A stretch of DNA of 64,000 nucleotides from contig JASGHK010000005.1 of the NCBI GenBank assembly GCA_049841135.1, positions 2,914,001-2,978,000 of the forward strand, in the 5' to 3' direction. Source of the DNA: JACRCT01 sp049841135. Its GTDB lineage: Bacteria > Myxococcota > Myxococcia > Myxococcales > UBA5297. This document shows positions 1 to 8,200 of the stretch, piece after piece. Each line of letters opens with the position of its first letter. Within the stretch, counting starts at the first letter, position 1. The notes below the pieces were generated by a model. It was not told where the DNA came from. It did not search any database and saw only the letters and a list, made by a program, of their open reading frames with translations. The position numbers and the translations under genes are program-made.

Positions 1-173
1 GAGCCGTCTCCGTCGTTGTCCAGGTCGTCGGAGCAGGTGCTGGCGGTGTCCTCTGGGGAGGTCGACCTCGCGTCCGGCAGGCCGCCGTCGGGGGTCCGGA
101 CATCGGCCGTCTGCGGACAGCCGGTCAGCCACAGGGCGGCGATGAACGGCGAGAGCTTGGTCAAGGTTCGCAT
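1..173 (-). CDS. Putative lipoprotein, N-terminal part (cut by window edge)
   Basis: Reading leftward from the ATG at 171-173, the peptide starts MRTLTKLSPFIAALWLTGC, a short basic N-terminus, a hydrophobic stretch and a lipobox ending in Cys19, so it is probably lipid-anchored after signal peptidase II cleavage. The mature part is rich in Asp, Pro and Gly and reaches CSDDLDNDGDG just before the edge. That motif resembles the Asp-rich, probably metal-binding motif common in myxobacterial lipoproteins. Only 57 residues are visible, so the function is unknown. The lipoprotein signal is clear; the family is not. Confidence 0.7.
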   Translation of the reverse strand, partial: MRTLTKLSPFIAALWLTGCPQTADVRTPDGGLPDARSTSPEDTASTCSDDLDNDGDG

Positions 174-332
174 CTGAGTCCTCCATCCCCGCTGGGAGGT
201 CGCGCGAATGCTGTCGGTCGCGATGACTGGCGGCAGGCGAGTGGGGGCGCCGGCCAGGCAAACGTTTCGTGGATCTAGACCACACGCTGGGTTTGACTGC
301 CAGTGGTACTGGCCCCGGACGAGGCTGCCGCT

Positions 333-472
333 CCGTGCAGTGACCGGGTGACTCGAGCACGAGCTCGCTGCTCGTCCTTATCCATGCAGCCGCGCGGGCC
401 TTCAGCGCCAAGCTCCGAGCCGCAAGCGTAAGCGCGTCGGGGATGGTTGGGCCCCGTGCAGTGACCGGGTGA
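333..472. repeat. 19-bp direct repeat in a 460-bp gene-free stretch
   Basis: The 19-mer CCGTGCAGTGACCGGGTGA occurs at 333-351 and again, identically, at 454-472, 121 bp apart, upstream of the TetR gene. The rest of 174-633 shows no convincing coding frame. The copies could be regulator-binding sites or relics of a small repeat element; nothing decides between these. Confidence 0.6.
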
Positions 473-606
473 GTCGCGGCTTTCGAGGCCCGAGCCGTCG
501 AGGAGGATGCTCTCAGCCCGTCTCTCCGCCCGCGGAAGATTCGTCGGCTCGGGCGCAGCGCGAGCGCCGGCTCACGGCGAGCAAGGAACAAGACGGTTGA
601 CGAGTC

Positions 607-622
607 TATACCGACCGGTATA
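607..622. promoter_or_regulatory. TetR-type operator, copy 1
   Basis: TATACCG-AC-CGGTATA is a perfect 7-bp inverted repeat around a 2-bp centre. It ends 11 bp before the ATG of the TetR gene and matches the usual form of TetR-family operators. A near-copy lies at 1271-1284 before the glycosidase gene, so both promoters are probably bound by the same repressor. Confidence 0.75.
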
Positions 623-633
623 TCAAGCGGCCC

Positions 634-1218
634 ATGGCTGGTGCCGCTGCCAAGGACAACCGCTCGAAGCTGCTCGCGTGCGCGTTGCGGCTCTTCGTGT
701 CCAAGGGCTACGACGGCGTCGGCGTGCAGGAGATTGTCGAGGCGGCGGGGGTGACCAAGCCGACGCTCTACCACTACTTCGGCAGCAAGCAGGGGCTGGT
801 GGAGACGCTGCTCGCCGAGGAGATTGGCGAGCTGACCGAGAAGCTCACCGTCGCCTGCGACTACCAGCACGACCTGCCCAAGACGCTCACCGACATCGCC
901 AAGGCGTACTTCGACTTCGCCAAGAGCCACCGCGAGGTCTACCGCTTGCTGCTGGCGCTCTACTTCGCGCCGCTGGAGAGCGACGCCTACCGCGCGGCGG
1001 TGCGCTTTCACGACCAGCACTTCGACATGGTGGAGAGGGTCTTCGAGGCCGCGGAGAAGGACCACGGCAACATGCGCGGCCGGCACAAGGCCTACGCCGC
1101 CACCTTCACCGGGATGATCGACCGCTACATCGCCTTGGCGCTCCACGGGCACACGCACCTGGACGACGTCCTGCTGCACCAGGCGGTCAAGCAGTTCCAG
1201 CACGGCATCTACTCGTGA
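634..1218 (+). CDS. TetR/AcrR family transcriptional regulator
   Basis: This 194-residue protein has a TetR-type N-terminal helix-turn-helix at about residues 10-58, including the signature VTKPTLYHYFGSKQGLVETL, followed by an all-helical ligand-binding region of normal family length. It probably represses its own promoter and that of the following glycoside hydrolase, because both are preceded by the same TATACCG-NN-CGGTA palindrome. The ATG at 634 places the family signature in the normal register. The ligand cannot be read from the sequence; a sugar-derived effector would fit the neighbour but is a guess. Confidence 0.9.
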   Translation: MAGAAAKDNRSKLLACALRLFVSKGYDGVGVQEIVEAAGVTKPTLYHYFGSKQGLVETLLAEEIGELTEKLTVACDYQHDLPKTLTDIAKAYFDFAKSHREVYRLLLALYFAPLESDAYRAAVRFHDQHFDMVERVFEAAEKDHGNMRGRHKAYAATFTGMIDRYIALALHGHTHLDDVLLHQAVKQFQHGIYS

Positions 1219-1270
1219 CCTGACGGCGGGCCCTGTGGCTCCGGCGCCAGGCAGTGGTCTGACCAGTGGC

Positions 1271-1284
1271 TATACCGAACGGTA
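1271..1284. promoter_or_regulatory. TetR-type operator, copy 2
   Basis: TATACCG-AA-CGGTA repeats 12 of the outer bases of the palindrome at 607-622 with a different 2-bp centre. It is followed by a Shine-Dalgarno AAAGGAGG and the ATG of the glycosidase at 1302. It lies within the leader of the glycosidase, as expected for direct repression. Confidence 0.7.
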
Positions 1285-1301
1285 GGTAAAGGAGGACGAA
1301 C

Positions 1302-2648
1302 ATGGCAGCCTGGGCACGTGACGCGGTCGTCTACCACCTCTTCCCCATGGGCCTGTGCGGCGCGCCGCCGCGCAACGACTTCCACTCGGCGCCGGCATCG
1401 AGGCTCGAGGCGCTGCGGCCGTGGATCCGCCACGCGCGGGGGCTGGGCGCGAACACGATCCTCCTGGGGCCGGTGCTCGAGTCGAGCGCGCACGGCTACG
1501 ACACGGCGAACCTGGGCGAGGTCGACCGGCGGCTGGGGACGACCGAGCTTCTGCAGAGCCTGGTGGGCGAGGCGCACGGGCTGGGGATGAAGGTGCTCTA
1601 CGACGCGGTCTTCGGGCACGTGGGCCGCGACTTCTGGGCGTTCCGCGACGTGCGCGAGAAGGGGCCCTCGTCGCAGTGGGCGTCCTGGTTCAAGGGGCTC
1701 AAGTTCGGCGCGCGCAGCCCGCTGGGCGACCCCTTTGGCTACGAGTGCTGGAAGGGGGCCTGGGAGCTGCCGCGCCTGGAGCTGTCCAACCCGGCGGTGC
1801 GCGAGCACCTGTTCGGCAACGTCGACCACTGGATCCGCACGTTCGGCTTCGACGGGCTGCGCCTGGACACGGCCGACTGGCTCGACGTCGGCTTCCTCGA
1901 GGCGCTGCGCGCGCACTGCGACCAGGTCCGGCCGGACTTCTGGCTGATGGGCGAGGTCGTCCACGGCGACTACCGCAAGCAGGCGAACCCGAAGGCGCTG
2001 CACTCGGTGACCAACTACGAGTGCTCCAAGGGGCTGTGGTCGAGCCTGAACGACAAGAACTACTTCGAGATCGCCTATGCGCTGAACCGGCAGTTCGGCA
2101 ACGGCGGGCTCTACCGCGACGTGCCGCTCTACGCCTTCGTCGACAACCACGACGTGGACCGCGCGGCGACGAGCCTGCGCCGCCGCGAGGACCTGCCCTT
2201 GCTCTACTCGCTGCTCTTCACCATGCCCGGCGTGCCCAGCGTCTACTACGGCAGCGAGTTCGGGCTGCAGGGCAAGCGGACCGCCACCGACGACCGCGCG
2301 CTGCGCCCGAGCCTGACGGTCGAGGAGGCCGCGTCGCGAGGAGACCGCGCGCTCTGCGGCACGCTGCAGCGGCTGGCGGCCCAGCGGCACGCGAGCCCGG
2401 CGCTCCGGCGCGGCGACTACACGCAGCTCCACGTCGCGCTCGAGCAGCTCGCCTTCCAGCGGTCTTCGCCCGAGCAGACGGTGGTCGTCGTGCTCAACAG
2501 CTCGGAGAAGGCGGCGGTGCTCGAACTGCCGGTGCGCGGATCGCGGCTGCGGGACCTCGCGGGGGCCTCGGCGGAGGTGGCCGTCCAAGGAGGGAGGGCG
2601 CGGGTCGAGGTGCCTCCGCGGTCGGCGCGCCTGCTCGAGCTGTCCTGA
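1302..2648 (+). CDS. Alpha-amylase family (GH13) glycoside hydrolase
   Basis: This 448-residue protein is predicted to hydrolyse or rearrange alpha-glucosidic bonds. It has the GH13 barrel motifs: region I DAVFGHVG (101-108), region II GLRLDTA with nucleophile Asp189, region III with acid/base Glu218 in MGEVV, and region IV FVDNHD with Asp284. It ends in a short beta domain. There is no signal peptide, so it probably acts on oligosaccharides in the cytoplasm, like maltodextrin-type enzymes. A strong AAAGGAGG lies 8 bp before the ATG. It is probably controlled by the upstream TetR protein. Exact substrate is not determined. Confidence 0.9.
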   Translation: MAAWARDAVVYHLFPMGLCGAPPRNDFHSAPASRLEALRPWIRHARGLGANTILLGPVLESSAHGYDTANLGEVDRRLGTTELLQSLVGEAHGLGMKVLYDAVFGHVGRDFWAFRDVREKGPSSQWASWFKGLKFGARSPLGDPFGYECWKGAWELPRLELSNPAVREHLFGNVDHWIRTFGFDGLRLDTADWLDVGFLEALRAHCDQVRPDFWLMGEVVHGDYRKQANPKALHSVTNYECSKGLWSSLNDKNYFEIAYALNRQFGNGGLYRDVPLYAFVDNHDVDRAATSLRRREDLPLLYSLLFTMPGVPSVYYGSEFGLQGKRTATDDRALRPSLTVEEAASRGDRALCGTLQRLAAQRHASPALRRGDYTQLHVALEQLAFQRSSPEQTVVVVLNSSEKAAVLELPVRGSRLRDLAGASAEVAVQGGRARVEVPPRSARLLELS

Positions 2649-2678
2649 ACTAGGATGTCGCCCCGCGAGGAGGGCGAC

Positions 2679-3101
2679 ATGGCCGAGCGTGCATTCGTGA
2701 CGAAGTCCCCGGCGCCCGACGACGGTGCGCTGGCGAAGGCGTTGGGCAAGGCCGCCGCGCGCTGGGACGAGATCGCGCGCTTCACCGAGGACGAGCTCGG
2801 CCCCATCGCCTGGGAGTGGAAGCACTACTCGACGGGCTGGACGCTCAAGGCGCCGCAGAAGAAGGGCAAGCGCAACCTCTTCTTCCTCATCCCCGAGCAG
2901 GGCGCGTTCCAGCTGGGCTTCGTCTTCGGGGACCAGGCCGTCGCCGCGATCGATGCGGACGAAGCGGTACCCCGCGGAGTGGTCGAGGAGCTCGCGGCCG
3001 CCAAGCGCTACGCCGAGGGCCGCGGCCTGCGCCTCGCCGTGAAGACCGCCAAGGACGTCGAGACCGCCAAGGCCCTGCTCAGGGCCAAGGCCAAGGGCTG
3101 A
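2679..3101 (+). CDS. DUF3788 family protein
   Basis: The protein carries the DUF3788 core: an EWKHYSTGW segment, a basic KAPQKKGKRNLFFLIP strand and FQLGFVFGDQAV. These are small alpha/beta proteins of unknown biochemical role. An in-frame ATG exists at 2655, but the ATG at 2679 is preceded by GAGGAGGG at a good distance, so the shorter 140-residue form is preferred. It follows the GH13 gene closely and may be cotranscribed with it. No function can be assigned beyond the family. Confidence 0.8.
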   Translation: MAERAFVTKSPAPDDGALAKALGKAAARWDEIARFTEDELGPIAWEWKHYSTGWTLKAPQKKGKRNLFFLIPEQGAFQLGFVFGDQAVAAIDADEAVPRGVVEELAAAKRYAEGRGLRLAVKTAKDVETAKALLRAKAKG

Positions 3102-3122
3102 GCCAACCTCGGAGAGAGCAGC

Positions 3123-3695
3123 ATGCGAACGAGCACCGTTGCGTGGGTCATCGCCAGCTTGATCCTCACCGCGTCACCCGCCTGGGCAGAAGGCGGGATG
3201 CTCAAGCTGTCGGAGGGCACGCTCCAACTCGGCGGCGACCTCGCCTTCACGACCCAGGTCCGCATTCCCGAGGCAGGGAGCACCACCACCGGCTTCGTGT
3301 TCTCGTTCACGCCCTCGGCTGGCTACTTCGTGGCCGACAACTTCGAGCTGCTCGCCGGCCTTCAGTTCACCATTCCCTTTGGAGACCTCTACGAGACCAG
3401 CAGCAAGGCCTTTGGCTTCCAGGTCGGCGGGCGCTACCACGCCAACCTGGCGAGACGGGTCTCGCTCTACGGCGGCCTCAGCTTCGGGGTCGGCTACACC
3501 TGGCTGGAGTACCGCTACGTGGGCATGGACGACACCGAGCTGATGGTCTCGCTCCAGGGCGGGCTGCTGGTGGCGCTCAGCGAGGCGGTCGCCGTCAACG
3601 CCGGGGTGCGCTTCACCATCGATCACTACTTCGACGCCGGGGTCACCTACCTCACGTTCCCAGTCGGGGTCCTGGGCGTGGAGGCTTTCTTCTAG
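3123..3695 (+). CDS. Secreted outer-membrane beta-barrel-like protein
   Basis: The 190-residue product starts with a clear signal peptide (MRTSTVAWVIASLILTASPA, then WA before the mature part). The rest alternates short amphipathic strands with Gly and Tyr/Phe-rich turns and ends in a C-terminal Phe (GVEAFF), as in OmpW/OmpX-like porin folds. A GGAGAGAG Shine-Dalgarno precedes the ATG. It is probably an outer-membrane protein; the ligand and family are not recognised. Confidence 0.75.
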   Translation: MRTSTVAWVIASLILTASPAWAEGGMLKLSEGTLQLGGDLAFTTQVRIPEAGSTTTGFVFSFTPSAGYFVADNFELLAGLQFTIPFGDLYETSSKAFGFQVGGRYHANLARRVSLYGGLSFGVGYTWLEYRYVGMDDTELMVSLQGGLLVALSEAVAVNAGVRFTIDHYFDAGVTYLTFPVGVLGVEAFF

Positions 3696-3747
3696 AGCAG
3701 CGGGCCGGCGGTGGCGCTTGGGGCTGGGGGCCGGTAGATCCTGCGTC

Positions 3748-4519
3748 ATGGATCTTGGACTCCAAGGCAAGGCGGCGCTGGTCACCGGCGGCAGCAGGGG
3801 CATCGGCAAGGCGATCGCCCGGACGCTGGCTCGGGAAGGGGCGCGGGTGTGCATCGCGGCGCGCGGCCAGGAAGGGCTGGACGCCGCGGCGAAGGAGCTG
3901 AAGCTGCTGGGGCCGCAGATCGCCACGGTCTGCGCGGACGTGACGACGCAGGACGGCGCCCGCGCGGCGGTGAAAGCGGCACTCGAGGCCTTCGGTGCCC
4001 TCGACGTGCTGGTCAACAACGTGGGCGGCAGCGGAGGCGCCAAGTCGTTCGACCTGGCGACGGCGGAGCAGTGGAAGAAGGTCGTCGACGCCAACCTGCT
4101 GGCGGCGGTCTGGTGCAGCCAGCCGGCGGTGGAGTGGATGAAGGCGCACGGCGGCGGGGCCATCGTCCACATCTCGTCGACCTACGGCCGCGAGTACGCC
4201 TCGAGCGCACCCTACACGGCGGCGAAGGCGGCGCTCGTCGCGCTCGGAAAGGGAGATGGCGGTCGACCTCGCCAAGCACCGCATCCGCGTCAACTGCGTC
4301 GCGCCGGGCTCGGTGCTCTTCCCCGGCGGAAGCTGGGACAAGCGCACCAAGGACTCGCCGGAGCTGGTCGCCAAGATGCTGCGCGAGGAGCTGCCGTGGG
4401 GGCGCTTCGGCAAGCCGGAGGAGATCGCCGAGGTCGTCGCCTTCGCCTGCTCCGAGCGGGCGAGCTGGCTGACCGGCGCGTGCATCCCCGTTGACGGAGG
4501 TCAGGGGCGGGCGCTCTGA
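3748..4519 (+). CDS. SDR family oxidoreductase (interrupted by a +1 shift)
   Basis: This is a short-chain dehydrogenase of the FabG-like classical type, using NAD(P)H. It has TGGSRGIG for cofactor binding near the N-terminus, NNVGGSG, the active-site YTAAK, and a C-terminal LTGACIPVDGGQG. The frame breaks at 4251-4253: reading through GGAAAGGGAGATGG gives nonsense, while removing one G restores LGKEMAVDLAKHRIRVNCVA in the other frame. It is one of many one-base shifts in the window and is probably a sequence error rather than decay, since both halves are perfectly conserved. The repaired length is 256 residues. Substrate unknown. Confidence 0.85.
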
Positions 4520-4633
4520 CGGCAGCCGGCCTGGCCGGTGTTCAAGGGGCGGGCGCTTCAGAGGGCTCCAACGCCGACGTCCATGTTGATGGGTACTGAC
4601 ATACCTTACGCAAGCCTGGAATGCGGTCGGGAA

Positions 4634-4826
4634 TCAGTGGGTGCGTTTGGCGAAGACCTCGGTGATTGTCGAGGCGTCGAGAACTCGTCGAGCCACGCGT
4701 CGAGTTGATCGACGGAGGACTTCGAGATCCGCTTGGCGTAGGTGGCGAAATCTCGCCCAACTTCTTATCGAGTAGGCGTCGCAGGGTGTCCGCTTTGCCT
4801 TGGGCTCTGCCCTCCGCCGACGCCGC
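4634..4826 (-). pseudogene. Decayed C-terminus of an Rpn/PD-(D/E)XK transposase-like protein
   Basis: In successive minus-strand frames one reads AEGRAQGKADTLRRLLDKKL, then TYAKRISKSSVDQLDAWLDE, then DASTITEVFAKRTH and a stop. This is the pattern of the C-terminal DUF4351-like tail of Rpn-family recombination-promoting nucleases. At least two frame changes separate the pieces and no N-terminal nuclease domain remains. The family call rests on pattern memory of that tail. The rest of the gene-free stretch 4520-5227 holds this remnant, the palindrome at 4974-5026 and nothing else convincing. Confidence 0.5.
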
Positions 4827-4973
4827 GTGGGAGTTCGCCGGGCGTCCGCCGCTCGAGGTGACGGGAACCGCGAAGGTGAACGGTCCGGAGCTCGAGCTCG
4901 CGCTCGCGGTCACACCGGGCTGACCTCGGCTCAGCAAGCCCGAGGTCGGAGCCTCTTTCGCGGCGTCTTAGGT

Positions 4974-5026
4974 CATGGGGCTTTGAAGCCACATTAAGTG
5001 GCTTAAGGTGGCTTTGACGCCCCATG
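4974..5026. repeat. 53-bp nested palindrome (hairpin or cruciform)
   Basis: Outer arms at 4974-4992 and 5008-5026 start and end with CATGGGGC/GCCCCATG and pair over about 19 bp with one mismatch and two wobbles. Inside lies a second perfect palindrome TTAAG-TGG-CTTAA at 4994-5006. It sits between the decayed fragment and the 3' end of the macroglobulin gene. It could terminate transcription from that gene or be a palindromic mobile-element relic. Confidence 0.65.
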
Positions 5027-5227
5027 GCGGAAAGCGCCTCTCAAGGCCCACCTGCCAGGTCCGACGCGTCGCGGACGACACACGCAGTCCGCAACGCGGC
5101 GCGCCGAGCACGGCACTCGAGCGGAGCTTGGAACCGAACAACCCTCCCTCATAGAAGCCCAGAAGATGGGCAGATCACCCAGCGCCATTGAGTGCCGAGG
5201 CGTTCGCAGAGCACATGTCGCCGCGAA

Positions 5228-8200
5228 TCAGCGGTCGACCACCTTCACCCGCGTCTCGTCGCCGTTGCACTTGATCTCCGGCACGTACATCGCCTGACCC
5301 ATCACGGGTAGCGCGTGGAACTGGCCCGGGGCTTCAGCGCGCAGGTCATAGCGGATCTCCCAGAGGCCCTGTCCCAGCTTGTCCACGAAGAGCGCCACCT
5401 TCCGGTCGCGCAGCTCCTGGTGCACCGCGCGGGTGCGGCCGGTGTAGTCGAGCCCGCTCTCCATCGCCTGGTCGGCGACGGCGCGGTCCGTGGCGCTCGA
5501 GCGGATCTCCTTGGCCACGAGCGGCTGGCCGCTCTTCACCTCCACCGCCTCGAAGCCGGCCGGCTTGAGATCCTCGAAGAGCAGGTACTCGTAGTCGTTC
5601 TTGGACTCGAGCGTGACCACCACCTCGACGCGGTCGCCGCTCTTGACGGTCTCGCCGTCCGCCAGTGGCACCCGCTCGTAGACCTGGCCCTTGAGCAGGG
5701 TGGGGCGGCCGACCCACTTGAAGTACTTGCGGCGGGCGAAGATTCGGTTGCCCGCGGCCTTGATCGGCTCCTCGAGGCTGAAGAAGGTGGCGGAGGCGAA
5801 GAAGTAAAGCGTCCCGCCGCTCTTCTTGACGATGCGGACCTCGTTCTTGCCGTCCTTGAGCAGCTTCTCGTCCGCCGCGAACACGCTCGGCGCAGACAGG
5901 ATCTCGGCCTTGGCGATCTTCTTGGTCGCGAGCTCCTTGCCGTTGACCTCGACCGCGAACTCCACGTCCTGGGCCGTCTCGCCGCTGGCCCGGAGGAAGT
6001 CGTTGAGCGCGAGGACGGCGATGGCGGTGTCGCGCGTGTTGCTCCACTGCGCGCCGCGACGGTTCTTGACCAGCCAGTTCATCGCCGGCTCGACCAGCCG
6101 GTGCTTCGGGTCGACGGCCACCAGCGCACGCAGCACGAACGAGGTGCTCTCCACCGCGCCCTGTGACCAGCGCCACCAGCCGGACTCCTGGCCCCAGTGC
6201 GCGGTGCCCATCGTCGTCCCCGAGGGCTCGCTCTTGAGCAGCACCGAGGAGTCGTCCGCCTTGTCCCAGGCGACGCCGTCCTCCAGGTTCTGCACGAGGA
6301 TTCTTGGCCTCTTCCGCCTTCTTGAACGCCGCCGCGCTGAGCGTCAGCAGCGCCCGCGAGTAGGCGTCCAGCCGCTCGCGGCCCTTCCAGAGGTTGGCGA
6401 AGGCCTTGGCCTGGTACTCGCTCATCGCGCCCTTGGCCACGCGCGCCTGGTGGGCGGCGAGCGCGTGCAGCAGCCACGCCTGCCGCTCGAGGTTCGTCTC
6501 CTCGTTGACCAGGTTGACGTTCAGGTAGCTCGCGGCGCGCGAGAGGACGTCCTCGCGGACCTGCACGCCGGACTGCGCGGCCAGGGTCAGCCCCCAGACC
6601 ACGTACGCGGTCATGAAGCGGTCGCTGTCGCCGATCTTCCACCAGCCCCAGCCGCCGTCGGAGTGCTGGAAGTCGTAGAGGCGCTCGAGCCCGGCCGTCG
6701 TGATGGCGCCGAGCTGGTCGAGGTTCTTCTTCGAGGAGCGACCAGGAGGCTGCGCTGCACCCGTCTCGATGCCGCCGAAGACGCGCTTCATGGCGTCCTC
6801 GGGGCTCAGGCCCTGATCCTTGAGCGTCTTGGCGACGACCACCGCCGGGAGGAACCGGCTCATCGTCTGCTCGGTGCAGCCGTAGGGGTAATCGACGAGG
6901 TAGGGCAAGGCGTCGAGCATGGTGACGGCCTGGCTGGGCGCGACCTGGACGGAGAACACCGTCGAGCCGGGTCGGCGCTCGGGCAGGTCGATGCGCAGCC
7001 GGGCCTCGTCGCCGCGCAGCCTGCCGCCCTTGGCCAGCGTCTTGTCGATGCCGTGCGGCCAGGCGACGAAGGGCAGCTCCATGGCGTCGGCGAGCGCGCC
7101 GGCGCGGGCGACGGCCTTGAGCTTGACCGGGCCGGCCTGCTTGACGCGCACCTGCCAGTCGAAGCGCAGGTCGCCGTTGGCGGGGACGGACTTCGCGGGG
7201 AGCTTGGAGGCGCCGCCCTCGAGCGTCACGCCCTCGGCGACGAGCTCCGGCGCGGCCATCAGCGCCTGAGGGGTGTTGTTGTTGACCACCGCCGAGACGG
7301 TGACCAGGTCGCCGGCGACGAAGAAGCGCGGCGCCTGCAGCCGGACGATGAGCGGCTGGCGGGAGCGCGCGGTGGCGGAGGCGATGCCGAACTGGCTCCC
7401 TGCGGTCGCGGCGCGGGCGGTAGCGCGCCAGGTCGTCAGCGAGTCGGGGAGCTTGGCGGTCAGGAGCGCCTTTCCGTCCTTGTCGGTGACCACCGAGGCG
7501 GTGAAGAGCGCGGTGGCGCGGAAGTCGGAGCGGACCTGGACCTCGGTCTGGCCGCCCGCCTCGCCGCCGGACGCCTCTTCCTTCCCCTCGACGGCGACGG
7601 CGTTGAGGCTGATGGTCTTCTTCTTTCCGCCAGCCTTGGGGGCGGGAGTCTTCGCGGGGGCGGCGCGCTCGCGCTGGGCTTCGTCGCGCCGCGAAAGGCC
7701 GCTCGAATCGTCCTCGGACTCGGCCATCTCGGGAGAAGCGGTGCTCAGGCCGAGCCCGCCGGTCGCGACGCCGTCGCCGATCTCGTTGCCGAACAGCTCC
7801 CCGTCCTGGCCTTGGGCGGGCCCAGGCTCGACGACGAACGAGCGCCAGTTCAGCGTGCTGCTGCTGGGGACGAGGTGGCCGCGCTTGGCGCCGAAGTAGA
7901 ACTGGCGCGGGTCGCCGGCGTAGTCCTGCTGGATGGAGAAGATCGACTCGTCGACCAGCGCAACCGCGACCTGGGCCGAGACCGGCTTGCCGGCGTGGTC
8001 CTTGGCGCTGACCGAGAGCTTCGCCTCGTCGCGCGGCTTGTAGACCTCGCGGTCCGGCGACACCGCGACCTGCAGGAAGTGCTCGGTGGGCGGGACGATC
8101 ACCTGCTTGGTGTCGCGCAGGTGCTGGCGGTCGCTGATCATCTGCGCGTCCAGAAAGACGTTGGGCACGTGCCGCGGCTCGACGGCCACGTGCAGGAGCT

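Noticed and set aside
507..1223. Alternative frame covering the TetR gene start
   Set aside because: Translation is Arg/Ala-rich without the TetR helix-turn-helix; the 634 frame has a full family match.
1209..2825. 538-codon minus-strand frame over the GH13 gene
   Set aside because: Composition is low-complexity Arg/Val/Leu and the plus strand carries all four GH13 motifs.
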